DNA of 64,000 nucleotides from Bacillus pseudomycoides DSM 12442 (GCF_000161455.1 NZ_CM000745.1:437447-501446), one strand, 5' to 3'. Shown: positions 8,742 through 17,965, numbered from the stretch's first letter. Notes: generated by a model from the letters alone, not told the origin. Translations and numbers: made by a program.

Positions 8742-9629
8742 ATGTTGGTAAAGAAACAGCTTGAACAACAGATGCAACAATTTTTAGCTTATATTACAAA
8801 TAAACGTGTAGGTGTCGATAAGATTCCTGCTGATTTACTACAAGTGTTACAACGAAAAAGAAATTTGTTTCAAAAACGTGATGCTGAAATTGTAAAAGCA
8901 ACAGCAGACGTATCTTTTATAAGACAATTGAATAGTAAGCAATATCAAGAAGTAGATTATCAAGTTCATTTGAAGTATTTAGTTCATCATCATGAATTAT
9001 TCTACATGGAAGAAGAACAATTAGAACGGCGTGTTTATCTGAAAGATGGGCGTATTGTAGAAGATAAAGATATTGCAGTGAAAGAAGAAAAGGTCCAAGG
9101 GGAAACGTTAGAGCGTGAGATAACGAAAGGAAAGTATGATTCGTATCAATATAATCGCTTAGAAGCTGTCAAATATGCGGAGCGTTGGTGGGATGATCGA
9201 AACCCGGCGTATCGTAATTTTCCTGATAATTGTACGAATTTTATTTCACAGTGTCTGCATATTGGTGAAACACCAATGACTGGGTATCCTAACATTCGTA
9301 AAGGATGGTGGCAAAGGGAGAATCAGTGGAGCTGGAGCTGGGCAGTTGCTCATTCATTTTATTGGTATTTATCAGGAGCTACAACAGGACTTCGTGCTAA
9401 AGCGGTAGAAAATCCGGAAGACCTTCTACTTGGTGATGTAATTGTTTATGATTTTGAAGATGATGGTAGATGGAATCATACAACAATAGTTGTAGCCAAA
9501 GATGCGGACGGCATGCCGCTTGTAAATGCCCATTCTGCTAATAGCCGCAGGCGTTATTGGAATTATGAAGATTCCAGTAAATATACACCACAAATGAAAT
9601 ATAAATTTTTTCATATTATTAATGGGTAG
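8742..9629 (+). CDS. amidase-domain protein (CHAP/NlpC-like cysteine amidase)
   Basis: The 295-residue protein has an N-terminal helical and charged region (1-140) without a signal peptide, then a C-terminal domain beginning YNRLEAVKYAERWWDDRNPA. That domain contains DNCTNFISQCLHIGE with the putative catalytic Cys, then DGRWNHTTIVVA with the His, and NAHSANSRRR. This is the putative amidase (Amidase_6) domain common in Bacillus, thought to act on peptidoglycan or other amides. A GGAGGGAGAGG ribosome site precedes the ATG. Next to queG and trmL. The substrate is unknown. Confidence 0.85.
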   Translation: MLVKKQLEQQMQQFLAYITNKRVGVDKIPADLLQVLQRKRNLFQKRDAEIVKATADVSFIRQLNSKQYQEVDYQVHLKYLVHHHELFYMEEEQLERRVYLKDGRIVEDKDIAVKEEKVQGETLEREITKGKYDSYQYNRLEAVKYAERWWDDRNPAYRNFPDNCTNFISQCLHIGETPMTGYPNIRKGWWQRENQWSWSWAVAHSFYWYLSGATTGLRAKAVENPEDLLLGDVIVYDFEDDGRWNHTTIVVAKDADGMPLVNAHSANSRRRYWNYEDSSKYTPQMKYKFFHIING

Positions 9630-9687
9630 AGATTTTTCACTCAAGTGGTATAATACGTAGTAGACAAAAGATTGAGGTGAATATAAC

Positions 9688-10176
9688 GTGGGAGTACATG
9701 TTGTTTTATATCAACCAGAAATTCCAGCAAATACAGGGAACATTGCACGTACTTGTGCAGCCACTGGAACAGAATTACATTTAATTCGACCACTTGGATT
9801 TTCAACGGATGATAAAATGTTAAAACGTGCCGGTCTTGACTACTGGCAGCACGTAAAAATTACGTATTATGATTCGATTGAAGAGTTTTATGAAAAAAAT
9901 AAAGACGGTGAATTCTTCTATTTAACAAAGTATGGTGAAAAAGCACATACAGCGTTTGATTATAGTAAGGTAGAGAAAGATTATTATTTTGTATTTGGAA
10001 GAGAAACAAACGGATTGCCAGCAAACGTAATTGAAGAAAACTTCGATCATTGTTTACGTATTCCAATGACTGACAAAGTACGTTCTTTAAATTTATCTAA
10101 TACAGCAGCGATTTTAATTTATGAGGCATTCCGCCAACAAAATTATCCAGGTTTAGATTTAGAGATTGTATATTAA
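9688..10176 (+). CDS. trmL: tRNA (cytidine/uridine-34 2'-O)-methyltransferase TrmL
   Basis: The 162-residue SPOUT methyltransferase has the TrmL (YibK/CspR) motifs: YQPEIPANTGNIARTCAATG at the N-terminus, FVFGRETNGLP, and RIPMTDKVRSLNLSNTAAI forming the knotted S-adenosylmethionine site. It methylates the wobble nucleoside of leucine tRNAs. It starts with GTG, with GAGGTGA eight bases upstream. Fits a tRNA-modification neighbourhood with queG. Confidence 0.95.
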   Translation: MGVHVVLYQPEIPANTGNIARTCAATGTELHLIRPLGFSTDDKMLKRAGLDYWQHVKITYYDSIEEFYEKNKDGEFFYLTKYGEKAHTAFDYSKVEKDYYFVFGRETNGLPANVIEENFDHCLRIPMTDKVRSLNLSNTAAILIYEAFRQQNYPGLDLEIVY

Positions 10177-10197
10177 AATTTAAATGTAATAGCAGAC

Positions 10198-10231
10198 AAA
10201 AAGTGATGGGCTTAGGCCCATCACTTTTTGT
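10198..10231. terminator. bidirectional terminator between trmL and the 10221 peptide gene
   Basis: AAAAAGTGATGGGC-TTA-GCCCATCACTTTTT palindrome with A and T runs on both sides. It overlaps the stop codon of the minus-strand peptide gene, whose transcript would end in it. Confidence 0.85.
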
Positions 10232-10316
10232 TTGTACCTGGTTTATCATTATATCCTGAAGTGAAAATTGCAGTAAGAAATGTAAGTGAGACACCTAAAA
10301 TTAATAATAATTTCAT
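10221..10316 (-). CDS. 31-residue membrane or secreted peptide
   Basis: On the minus strand an AAGGAGG ribosome site lies seven bases before an ATG, followed by 31 codons. The peptide starts MKLLLILGVSLTFLTAIFTS, one hydrophobic helix or a signal-like segment, and ends with the polar tail GYNDKPGTNKK. The shared terminator hairpin covers its stop codon. The strong ribosome site, the hydrophobic-then-polar layout and the terminator support a real gene. The function is unknown. Confidence 0.65.
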   Translation of the reverse strand: MKLLLILGVSLTFLTAIFTSGYNDKPGTNKK

Positions 10317-10528
10317 GTGAGACCTCCTTCTTCATATTTTATTTAAAATAATTTTGATCTGAAGTTTATGTAGATTCTATGGAAGTAAAGAAGATATATC
10401 CTGTAAGAATGGAGAACAAGTTCCCTAGTATTTTTATTATACCGAATTTTCTTTTAACTTTGGGGTGAAATTTATAATGTTTGTAGAAGATTTCATTTTG
10501 ATTTAAAGAATGTTTAAGGACATCCTCG

Positions 10529-10537
10529 CATACCTTT
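10529..10537 (+). promoter_or_regulatory. possible sigma-E -10 element upstream of prkA
   Basis: CATACCTTT, about 43 bases before the prkA ATG, resembles the CATACA-T -10 of mother-cell sigma-E promoters, which control prkA in B. subtilis. The -35 is not clear. Confidence 0.3.
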
Positions 10538-10579
10538 TATAATAATCCGATTGAACAAGGAGATGGGGGAGGAGCTATA

Positions 10580-12475
10580 ATGGATATTCTAAAGAAAATT
10601 GAACAGCATCGAGAAGCAGAAGAACGTTTACAATGGGAAGGTACGTTTGCGGAATATTTGGAGCTTGTTAAAGAACGACCATGGGTGGCTCAAACTGCAC
10701 ACTCTCGCATTTACAATATGATTAAAGATGCTGGCATTGAAGAAGTAGAGGGTAGAAAAAAATATAATTTTTTTAGCAATCAGCTATTTGGATTAGAAGA
10801 AGCATTAGAGCGTCTTGTGGAAGAATATTTTCATCCGTCTGCGAAACGTTTAGATGTTAGAAAACGGATTTTATTATTAATGGGACCAGTTAGTGGTGGG
10901 AAATCAACGTTAGTCACTATGTTAAAACGGGGATTAGAGACATACTCGCGTACAGATCGAGGAGCTATTTTTGCGATAAAAGGTTGCCCGATGCATGAAG
11001 ATCCTCTTCATTTAATACCACATCATTTACGTGATGACTTTTACGATGAATATAGGGTAAGAATTGAAGGGAATTTGTCACCATTAAATGTGATGCGTTT
11101 AGAAAAAGAATATGGTGGAAGAATTGAAGATGTAATTGTAGAACGTATTTTCTTCTCGGAAGATCGCCGGACAGGAATTGGTACATTTAGTCCTTCAGAT
11201 CCAAAATCACAGGATATTGCAGATTTAACAGGGAGTATTGATTTTTCTACAATTGCAGAATATGGTTCAGAGTCAGATCCACGTGCATACCGTTTTGATG
11301 GAGAGTTAAATAAAGCAAACCGTGGTATGATGGAATTTCAGGAGATGTTAAAATGTGATGAGAAATTTTTATGGCATCTATTATCTCTTACACAAGAGGG
11401 GAATTTCAAAGCGGGGAGATTTGCACTTATTTCAGCAGATGAATTAATTGTAGCCCACACGAATGAAACAGAGTATCGCTCCTTTATTTCTAACAAGAAG
11501 AATGAGGCGTTACATTCAAGGATTATTGTAATGCCGGTTCCATATAATTTACGAGTGAGTGAAGAAGAACATATTTATGAAAAGATGATTCATGAAAGCG
11601 ATGTTGCCAATGTACACATTGCGCCGCACACACTTCGCGTCGCAGCAATGTTCACGATTTTAACACGCTTGAAGGATCCGAAGCGCCCAGATATTGATTT
11701 AATTAAAAAGATGCGTTTATATGACGGAGAAATGGTAGAAGGTTACAATGCAATTGATGTAGAGGAATTGCAGCGTGAATATCAGGATGAAGGTATGAGT
11801 GGTATTGATCCGCGTTATGTCATTAACCGTATTTCTTCTACTATTATTAGAAAAGAAGTACCATCGATTAATGCGCTTGATGTGTTACGTTCATTAAAAG
11901 ATGGGTTAGATCAACATCCATCTATTAGTAATGAAGATCGGGAGCGCTATATGAATTTCATTTCATTAGCACGGAAAGAGTACGATGAAATTGCTAAGAA
12001 AGAAGTACAAAAAGCATTCGTGTATTCGTATGAAGAATCAGCTAAGACGCTTATGGATAATTACTTAGATAACGTTGAGGCATATTGCAATAAATCAAAA
12101 TTACGTGATCCATTAACAGGTGAAGAAATGAGTCCAGATGAAAAGCTGATGCGTTCTATTGAAGAGCAAATTGGTATTTCAGAAAATGCAAAGAAAGCGT
12201 TCCGAGAAGAAATTTTAATACGCATTTCTGCTTATGCTCGTAAAGGAAAACGTTTTGATTATAACTCACATGAACGCCTTCGCGAAGCAATCCAGAAAAA
12301 ATTATTTGCTGATTTGAAAGATGTTGTGAAAATTACAACATCTACGAAAACACCAGATGAAAATCAGCTGAAGAAAATTAATGATGTTGTAGCACGCTTA
12401 ATCGATGAACATGGATATAACTCTTCATCAGCAAATGAATTGCTTCGCTATGTAGGTAGCTTGTTGAATCGATAG
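10580..12475 (+). CDS. prkA: serine protein kinase PrkA
   Basis: The 631-residue protein is full length for PrkA. It holds a Walker A motif GPVSGGKST near residue 100 in an AAA-type PrkA N-terminal domain, the stretch AIKGCPMHEDPLHLIP typical of the family, TGSIDFSTIAEYGSESDPRA, and the C-terminal PrkA kinase-like domain with SYARKGKRFDYNSHERLREA-like text. In Bacillus it is made in the mother cell and supports sporulation. Later work also suggests AAA/protease-like activity. The ribosome site is GGGGGAGG. Normally linked to yhbH, here separated from it by about 680 bases that include a dispersed repeat. Confidence 0.95.
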   Translation: MDILKKIEQHREAEERLQWEGTFAEYLELVKERPWVAQTAHSRIYNMIKDAGIEEVEGRKKYNFFSNQLFGLEEALERLVEEYFHPSAKRLDVRKRILLLMGPVSGGKSTLVTMLKRGLETYSRTDRGAIFAIKGCPMHEDPLHLIPHHLRDDFYDEYRVRIEGNLSPLNVMRLEKEYGGRIEDVIVERIFFSEDRRTGIGTFSPSDPKSQDIADLTGSIDFSTIAEYGSESDPRAYRFDGELNKANRGMMEFQEMLKCDEKFLWHLLSLTQEGNFKAGRFALISADELIVAHTNETEYRSFISNKKNEALHSRIIVMPVPYNLRVSEEEHIYEKMIHESDVANVHIAPHTLRVAAMFTILTRLKDPKRPDIDLIKKMRLYDGEMVEGYNAIDVEELQREYQDEGMSGIDPRYVINRISSTIIRKEVPSINALDVLRSLKDGLDQHPSISNEDRERYMNFISLARKEYDEIAKKEVQKAFVYSYEESAKTLMDNYLDNVEAYCNKSKLRDPLTGEEMSPDEKLMRSIEEQIGISENAKKAFREEILIRISAYARKGKRFDYNSHERLREAIQKKLFADLKDVVKITTSTKTPDENQLKKINDVVARLIDEHGYNSSSANELLRYVGSLLNR

Positions 12476-12484
12476 CTTGATAAT

Positions 12485-12523
12485 AAAACGCTGTCTCTAA
12501 TGAAAGCAGAGGCAGCGTTTTTG
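12485..12523 (+). terminator. terminator after prkA
   Basis: AAACGCTGTCTCT pairs with AGAGGCAGCGTTT, loop AATGAAAGC, T5 tail. Confidence 0.85.
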
Positions 12524-12553
12524 TATCTATCTGATTGAAGTAATGGAACTTTA

Positions 12554-12750
12554 CTATATAAATTCATTTCGATTTTTCGACATATAAGTCGCGGCTATGA
12601 AAACAAAAGGAAATCTCCACTTATTTTCTCCCTTTGTTTTCACGTGGAATGGGGCTAAAAAAGGCATTGACCGCTACTGTGCATGGTCGGATGCTCTCTT
12701 CTACCTAAAAAGTAGGTGCTGTATTGGTTTTTCAATCTGTATTTATATAG
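12554..12750 (+). repeat. dispersed repeat, copy 2 (bcr1-like), with terminal inverted repeats
   Basis: About 197 bases, alignable to 5202-5388 over their shared part. This copy is bounded by a perfect 10-bp inverted repeat, CTATATAAAT at 12554-12563 and ATTTATATAG at 12741-12750, which gives a MITE-like outline. Inside are the small palindrome CGACATATAAGTCG and the GAAAACAAA/TTTGTTTTC arms. It is inserted between prkA and yhbH. Confidence 0.78.
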
Positions 12751-13154
12751 TGAATGTTTCCTGGAGACTTGTCCAAATATAATAAATTAAGGTGCAATTT
12801 CATGAATTTATTGTCAATTATTTTTACAATACGCATATGATAGAGTAACCAATCATTCATACAGAAAAAGCCAACACAATACAATATGTTGCAGAGTGGA
12901 AAAGTGTGCAACAATGAATTGTGTTTCTTTCTTATCAGCTAAAGAAGTTTCAATTTAAAATGAATGCCAAAGTTTTTGTTAAGGAAGTTCGGAGCAATAC
13001 GTAAAAAAGCTATGGGTGCCTTATGATTATGGAAAAAGTAAGTTCTAATGAACAGATACTTTTTAACTATTCTTGTTGCTACATCATAACCTTAAATTTG
13101 TATATTACTGTTTATTAGAGAAAATAAGGGAAATTACAGTAAGGAGGGAAAAAG
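12751..13154. other. prkA-yhbH intergenic stretch, no gene seen
   Basis: AT-rich DNA with only short frames. The AAGGAGGG ribosome site of yhbH lies at its right end, and the yhbH promoter should lie here but I cannot place it with confidence. Confidence 0.5.
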
Positions 13155-14330
13155 ATGGGCGAAGAAAATCAACCAAATTATACAATTTCACAGGAAAACT
13201 GGTCCCTCCATCGCAAAGGACATGACGATCAACAACGCCATCAAGAAAAGGTACAAGAGGCAATTAAGAATAACTTACCAGACCTTGTGACAGAAGAAAA
13301 TATCGTGATGTCTAATGGTAGGGACGTTGTAAAAATACCAATTCGGTCTTTAGATGAATATAAAATTAGATATAACTACGATAAGAATAAACATGTTGGG
13401 CAAGGAACTGGTGATAGTAAAGTTGGCGATGTGGTTGCAAGAGATGGGGCAGGTGGTCAAAAGCAAAAAGGACCAGGAAAAGGGCAAGGTGCAGGGGATG
13501 CAGCTGGAGAAGATTATTATGAAGCAGAAGTATCAATTTTAGAATTAGAGCAAGCATTTTTTAAAGAGTTGGAGCTGCCTAATTTAAAGCGGAAAGAAAT
13601 GGATGAAAATCGTATTGAACATATTGAATTTAATGACATTAGAAAAACAGGATTGTGGGGAAATATTGATAAAAAACGGACGATGATCTCAGCTTACAAA
13701 CGAAATGCGATGAATGGAAAGCCAGCTTTTCATCCAATTCGTCAAGAAGATTTGAAGTTCCGAACATGGAATGAAGTGTTGAAGCCAGATTCCAAAGCTG
13801 TTGTATTAGCAATGATGGATACGAGCGGATCTATGGGGATTTGGGAGAAGTATATGGCGCGTAGTTTCTTCTTTTGGATGACAAGATTCTTACGTACAAA
13901 GTACGAAACGGTAGATATAGAGTTTATTGCACATCACACAGAAGCGAAGGTCGTGACAGAAGAAGAGTTTTTCTCAAAAGGAGAAAGTGGTGGAACAATC
14001 TGTTCCTCTGTTTATAGAAAAGCACTTGAGCTTATAGATGGCAAGTATTCACCGGAACGCTATAATATTTATCCATTTCATTTTTCAGATGGAGATAACT
14101 TAACATCAGATAATGCTCGGTGTGTGAAGTTTGTGCAAGAATTGATGAAGGTATGTAATATGTTTGGGTATGGGGAAGTAAACCAGTACAATCGTCACAG
14201 TACGCTTATGTCAGCCTATAAAAATATTAAAGATGAGAATTTCAGATACTATATTTTAAAGCAGAAAGCTGATGTGTTTCATGCAATGAAGAGCTTTTTT
14301 AGAGAAGAATCAGGTGAGAAAATGGCGTAG
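13155..14330 (+). CDS. yhbH: sporulation protein YhbH (DUF444, VWA-type)
   Basis: The 391-residue protein is full length for YhbH. It contains a Gly/Lys/Gln-rich linker at about residues 80-120, then a von Willebrand A-like domain with the metal-site motif MMDTSGSMG near residue 220 and later HFSDGDNLTSDN. The N-terminal segment ISQENWSLHRKGHDDQQRHQ is typical of the family. YhbH works with PrkA in Bacillus sporulation, as do their enteric homologues YeaH and YeaG. AAGGAGGG lies eight bases before the ATG. Ends in a terminator. Confidence 0.93.
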   Translation: MGEENQPNYTISQENWSLHRKGHDDQQRHQEKVQEAIKNNLPDLVTEENIVMSNGRDVVKIPIRSLDEYKIRYNYDKNKHVGQGTGDSKVGDVVARDGAGGQKQKGPGKGQGAGDAAGEDYYEAEVSILELEQAFFKELELPNLKRKEMDENRIEHIEFNDIRKTGLWGNIDKKRTMISAYKRNAMNGKPAFHPIRQEDLKFRTWNEVLKPDSKAVVLAMMDTSGSMGIWEKYMARSFFFWMTRFLRTKYETVDIEFIAHHTEAKVVTEEEFFSKGESGGTICSSVYRKALELIDGKYSPERYNIYPFHFSDGDNLTSDNARCVKFVQELMKVCNMFGYGEVNQYNRHSTLMSAYKNIKDENFRYYILKQKADVFHAMKSFFREESGEKMA

Positions 14331-14352
14331 CCCCTTTTTTAAGGGGTTTTTT
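14331..14352 (+). terminator. terminator after yhbH
   Basis: CCCC-TTTTTTAA-GGGG with a T6 tail, starting right after the stop codon. Confidence 0.75.
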
Positions 14353-14476
14353 ATATAATAGAATATTCATTCATGTGTAATAAAAGGGAAAAAATCGAAG
14401 TAGAAATATTTATATAACTTTACTTTTTATGTAAAATAGTATATTATATAAATATACAATATAACGGTTATTTTCT

Positions 14477-14545
14477 AGGAGGAGCCTGTCACCATAGGCT
14501 CCTCCTGTTCTTTTTTAAGCAGCCTGTCGTACAGGTTTTTTTTAA
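14477..14545 (+). terminator. two tandem terminator-like hairpins with no gene before them
   Basis: AGGAGGAGCCT...AGGCTCCTCCT at 14477-14509 is followed by TTCTTTTTT, and CCTGT-CGT-ACAGG at about 14524-14536 is followed by T8. They lie between yhbH, which has its own terminator, and the NfeD-like gene. They could end a small RNA or form a leader/attenuator for the floT operon. Confidence 0.6.
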
Positions 14546-14641
14546 AAGAATAAATAACTGAAAATTAGGAAAAATAATTTTTGAAAGAGGTGAGGCATAC
14601 ATATAACAAAGAGAGAGGTAATGATGAAAGGGGGATAAGGC

Positions 14642-15190
14642 ATGACATTGTTGGGTTATCCGCTTGAGACAATTTATTTATATGGATTTATTATTGCTAC
14701 CGTACTTACTGTTATTTATATCTTTTTTGGAGATATATTTGAATCCATATGTAGCTTCGGAGGTGGATCTACATCTATTGTAACGTTGCTGCTCAGTTTC
14801 TTTGCCATGCTTTGTGGTTTTAGTTATATAGGAGAGTATTTATTTACTTGGAATAGTATTGTTATTTTTAGTCTTTCTTTCGGCATATCTTTTATTGGAG
14901 TTTTCCTAATGAAAATATTGATTTTAAAACCAATTGCAGAAGCTGAACAAAATACAGTGCAACGTATGGCTGAATTTGTTGGATGCAAAGGAGAAGTGAT
15001 TATTACCATCCCGAAAGAAGGATTTGGAGAAGTATTAGTTTCTTCGCAATTTGGAAGTAATGCGATACCAGCTAAGACAATTGGAAAGAAAGATATTTTA
15101 CAAGGAACCGAGGTCATTATTGAGGAAGTTCAAGATGGTGTTTTGCTTGTACAGAACATCGCTTATTCTTTAAAAAAACCAAAGTTATAA
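14642..15190 (+). CDS. yuaF: NfeD-like membrane protein (YuaF type)
   Basis: The 182-residue protein has about three transmembrane segments (residues 10-28, 45-62, 67-88), then a soluble C-terminal OB-fold-like domain from about residue 105 (FVGCKGEVIITIPKEGFGEVLV, then a hydrophobic strand pattern). Short NfeD proteins are encoded next to flotillins and localise with them. The B. subtilis YuaF/FloT pair has the same order. An AAAGGGGGA ribosome site precedes the ATG, and floT follows after 12 bases, so the two form an operon. Confidence 0.87.
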   Translation: MTLLGYPLETIYLYGFIIATVLTVIYIFFGDIFESICSFGGGSTSIVTLLLSFFAMLCGFSYIGEYLFTWNSIVIFSLSFGISFIGVFLMKILILKPIAEAEQNTVQRMAEFVGCKGEVIITIPKEGFGEVLVSSQFGSNAIPAKTIGKKDILQGTEVIIEEVQDGVLLVQNIAYSLKKPKL

Positions 15191-15202
15191 GGGGGAATTT
15201 GA

Positions 15203-16762
15203 ATGATTCCATTAATTATCGGTGGTATATTACTCGCAATCTTACTTTTACTTATTTTGGTGTTTATCACAAAATACCGTACAGTTGGTCCTGATGAGGC
15301 GCTGATTGTAACAGGAAACTGGCTTGGTGGCGGGAAAAACGTTGTCACAACAGATGATGGTAAAAAAATTAAAATTATTCGTGGTGGTGGTACATTTGTT
15401 GTACCAATTATGCAACGAGCGGAACTTCTTAGTTTATTAAACTATAAATTAGAAGTTGGAACACGTGATACGTATACAAAGCAAGGGGTGCCAGTTACGG
15501 TAAATGGTGTTTCTATTATTAAAGTAGGTTCAACAATTGAAGAAGTATCTACAGCAGCTGAACAATATTTAGGGAAAGAAACGGAAGAGTTAAAAGTTGA
15601 AGCGAAAGAAGTATTAGAAGGCCATTTACGTGCTATCTTATCTTCAATGACAGTGGAGGATGCTTATAGTAATAGAGAGCAATTTGCACAAAAAGTACAT
15701 GAAGTTGCTTCGACAGATTTGAAGAAGATGGGGCTTCGTATTGTCTCCTTTACGATTAAAGAAATCATGGATAAAAATGGTTATTTAGATGCTTTAGGTC
15801 AACCGCAAATCGCAACAGTGAAACGTGATGCAACAATTGCGAATGCAGAGCGTGAAAAAGAAGCACGTATTGAAAAAGCTCGTGCGGAGAAAGAAGCAAA
15901 AGAAGCTGAATATCAACGCGATGCACAAATTGCAGAGGCTGAAAAGCATAAAGAATTAAAAGTACAATCATATAAGAGAGAGCAAGAGCAAGCACGTGCC
16001 GATGCGGACCTTTCTTATGAATTACAACAAGCAAAAGCACAACAAGGTGTTACAGAAGAGCAAATGCGCGTTAAAATCATTGAGCGTGAAAAGCAAATTG
16101 AATTAGAAGAAAAAGAAATTGCACGTCGTGAAAAACAATACGACGCGGAAGTAAAGAAGAAAGCAGATGCAGATCGTTATGCAGTTGAACAATCAGCGGA
16201 AGCGGAAAAAGTAAAACAAATGAAAAAAGCAGATGCAGATCAATATAAGATTGAAGCAGAAGCAAGAGCACGTGCGGAAGAGGTGCGTGTAGAAGGTTTA
16301 GCAAAAGCCGAAATTGAAAAGGCACAAGGGCAAGCAAAAGCAGAAGTTCAAAAAGCGCAAGGTACAGCGGAAGCGGATGTTATCCGATTAAAAGGTTTAG
16401 CAGAAGCGGAAGCGAAGCAAAAAATTGCGGAAGCGTTCGAATTATATGGGCAAGCGGCAATTATGGATATGGTTCTTAAAATGCTTCCAAGCTACGCAAA
16501 AGAAATTGCAAGCCCACTTAGTAACATTGATAAGATTACTGTTGTGGATACAGGCGGCGGTGGAAAAAACAGCGGAGCTGGAAAAGTGGCAGGATATGCG
16601 ACTGATCTAATGGCAACGATGCAAGAAACATTAAAAGCTTCTTCTGGTATTGATTTAAAAGAACTATTAGAAAGTTTTGCTGGAAAAGGTGCTGTGCAGC
16701 AGGTGGTGAGTGAGAAGCCTGTTGTGCAAGTAGTGGAAGAAAACGAGAAAAGTGAAAAATAA
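15203..16762 (+). CDS. floT: flotillin FloT (SPFH membrane scaffold)
   Basis: The 519-residue protein has an N-terminal membrane hairpin or helix (residues 4-25), the SPFH/band 7 domain (about 30-230, with RAELLSLLNYKLEVGTRDTY and TSTDLKKMGLRIVSFTIKEI-like text), and a long Ala/Glu-rich coiled coil with many EAE/AEA repeats (230-420). It closes with a C-terminal tail that includes a GGGGKNSGAGK linker. FloT scaffolds functional membrane microdomains and affects fluidity, secretion and signalling. GGGGGAA before the ATG. Directly behind the NfeD-like gene. Confidence 0.95.
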   Translation: MIPLIIGGILLAILLLLILVFITKYRTVGPDEALIVTGNWLGGGKNVVTTDDGKKIKIIRGGGTFVVPIMQRAELLSLLNYKLEVGTRDTYTKQGVPVTVNGVSIIKVGSTIEEVSTAAEQYLGKETEELKVEAKEVLEGHLRAILSSMTVEDAYSNREQFAQKVHEVASTDLKKMGLRIVSFTIKEIMDKNGYLDALGQPQIATVKRDATIANAEREKEARIEKARAEKEAKEAEYQRDAQIAEAEKHKELKVQSYKREQEQARADADLSYELQQAKAQQGVTEEQMRVKIIEREKQIELEEKEIARREKQYDAEVKKKADADRYAVEQSAEAEKVKQMKKADADQYKIEAEARARAEEVRVEGLAKAEIEKAQGQAKAEVQKAQGTAEADVIRLKGLAEAEAKQKIAEAFELYGQAAIMDMVLKMLPSYAKEIASPLSNIDKITVVDTGGGGKNSGAGKVAGYATDLMATMQETLKASSGIDLKELLESFAGKGAVQQVVSEKPVVQVVEENEKSEK

Positions 16763-16768
16763 CGAAGA

Positions 16769-16794
16769 AGGCCTCTAGCATTAGGGGCCTTTTT
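16769..16794 (+). terminator. terminator after floT
   Basis: AAGGCCTCTAG/..AGGGGCCTT type hairpin with T5 tail. Confidence 0.75.
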
Positions 16795-16981
16795 AGGCTC
16801 TAATGCAAAGCGAAAATAAAAGAGAATATAGCGCATATATTTCTAGCGGAATTATATTTGATGATATAAGTGCAAACAATTGATGGATGAATTCTTTCTA
16901 GTTTGGGCAGGTTGATTCTGTAAATCAATTTTTCTTTTTCATACTGATCATGTCCTTTTTTAGATTGATAGTATCAGTATG

Positions 16982-17347
16982 TCAAGGTTTTATAAATTTC
17001 TTGCACCAGAATCTCGCTAGCATCATACATGCCGCACTCATACCACCTAATGCTTTGGAAAGAAATAATGCCCATATATGATTGGCAAATTCAAATAAAG
17101 ATTCAGATGAAGATGAAGAACAAAGAAGTAACCCCAGTATAATCAATTTTTGATTAAATCTATCTATATTCCGGTGATAGGAGGTGTTAGTAATTGAGTA
17201 AATGTAGCAATATTTCATTATATCAGTAACTAATTGTAACGTATTCATATAAAAAGACATTATAGGAACAACGAGATTGATTCCTAAAAATAAAGAAATT
17301 GAATAATATCAAGGCTAAAGATATCTTTTCTGCTGCATACAATTATG
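16982..17347 (-). pseudogene. decayed MFS multidrug efflux gene (N-terminal fragment)
   Basis: Read on the minus strand, 17347-17250 gives KISLALILFNFFIF and, in another frame, FYMNTLQL. From about 17160 it reads FNQKLIILGLLLC and then IWALFLSKALGGMSAACMM. These match the first helices of Bmr/NorA-type drug:H+ antiporters (LGGISAA is the characteristic motif after helix 4), but the frame is broken at least once, the conserved loop motif GRKP is spoiled and the gene ends after about 100 residues of a normal 390. It is a relic. The family call is by eye. Confidence 0.6.
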
Positions 17348-17823
17348 TTATTTCTTTCAATGTGTTAAATTTAATTGAAATAAAGTAAATTTAGATTAAT
17401 GGAGAAATGATTGTATGTTAAACTACATTAAAATATGTTTAATTATAATTCGTTACACAACTTGCTACAAGAACATTAGGAGGATTAGAAAGATGAGGAA
17501 ATTGAAAGCAAATATATACAAGTATGGAAAGGCTAATATCCTTTACTAAACAGGCTCATTTCAATGGAGGAAGTATTTGGAATCAATCCTGATATCGAAG
17601 AATTTCAAAAAGGATTGAAAATAGCGTTAGAGAAACAGAATTAATTTAATATGGGGAATTTGAACTTCATATAGCGTTTGAAAAAGCTACTTTTATTCAA
17701 GGGAGATTACAAATAGGATGGACTGTTGTGTATAGCGTAACTCAAATGTTTTTATAGTTATATAAACAGAATTGTTAATGTGACATAAAAATTATTGTGT
17801 AACTCCATTTTTATCCCGCATTA
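17348..17823. other. decayed accessory DNA
   Basis: Contains a possible coding relic at 17564-17644 (26 codons, MEEVFGINPDIEEFQKGL), which continues a broken frame before it (KANIYKYGKANI at about 17495). This could be the tail of a regulator that once served the neighbouring drug pump, but I do not recognise it. No intact gene. Confidence 0.4.
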
Positions 17824-17965
17824 ACGGACAGTAACACTCCCACCTCAAAATTTAGCGAAAGCAAAGAAGTTAGGTGGGAGATGAACTGTCCGTAAAAGCC
17901 CGATTCGTTCAACTAATAATCAGTGGGGGATGAAGAAAACCCCCACTGATTAAAGTTTCACTTTA
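17824..17965 (+). repeat. hairpin repeat family R2, copy 1
   Basis: Two consecutive hairpins. ACGGACAGT....CTCCCACCT pairs with AGGTGGGAG....ACTGTCCGT (17824-17893), and TAATCAGTGGGGG pairs with CCCCCACTGATTA (17917-17952). The element is preceded by TTTATCCCGCATTA and ends AAAGTTTCACTTTATTT. Related copies are at 18068, 22504, 47226, about 51398 and about 62203. Confidence 0.8.

Noticed and set aside
15765..16337. Minus-strand open frames of about 90 codons opposite floT
   Set aside because: They mirror the Ala/Glu-rich coiled-coil codons of floT and have no start signals.
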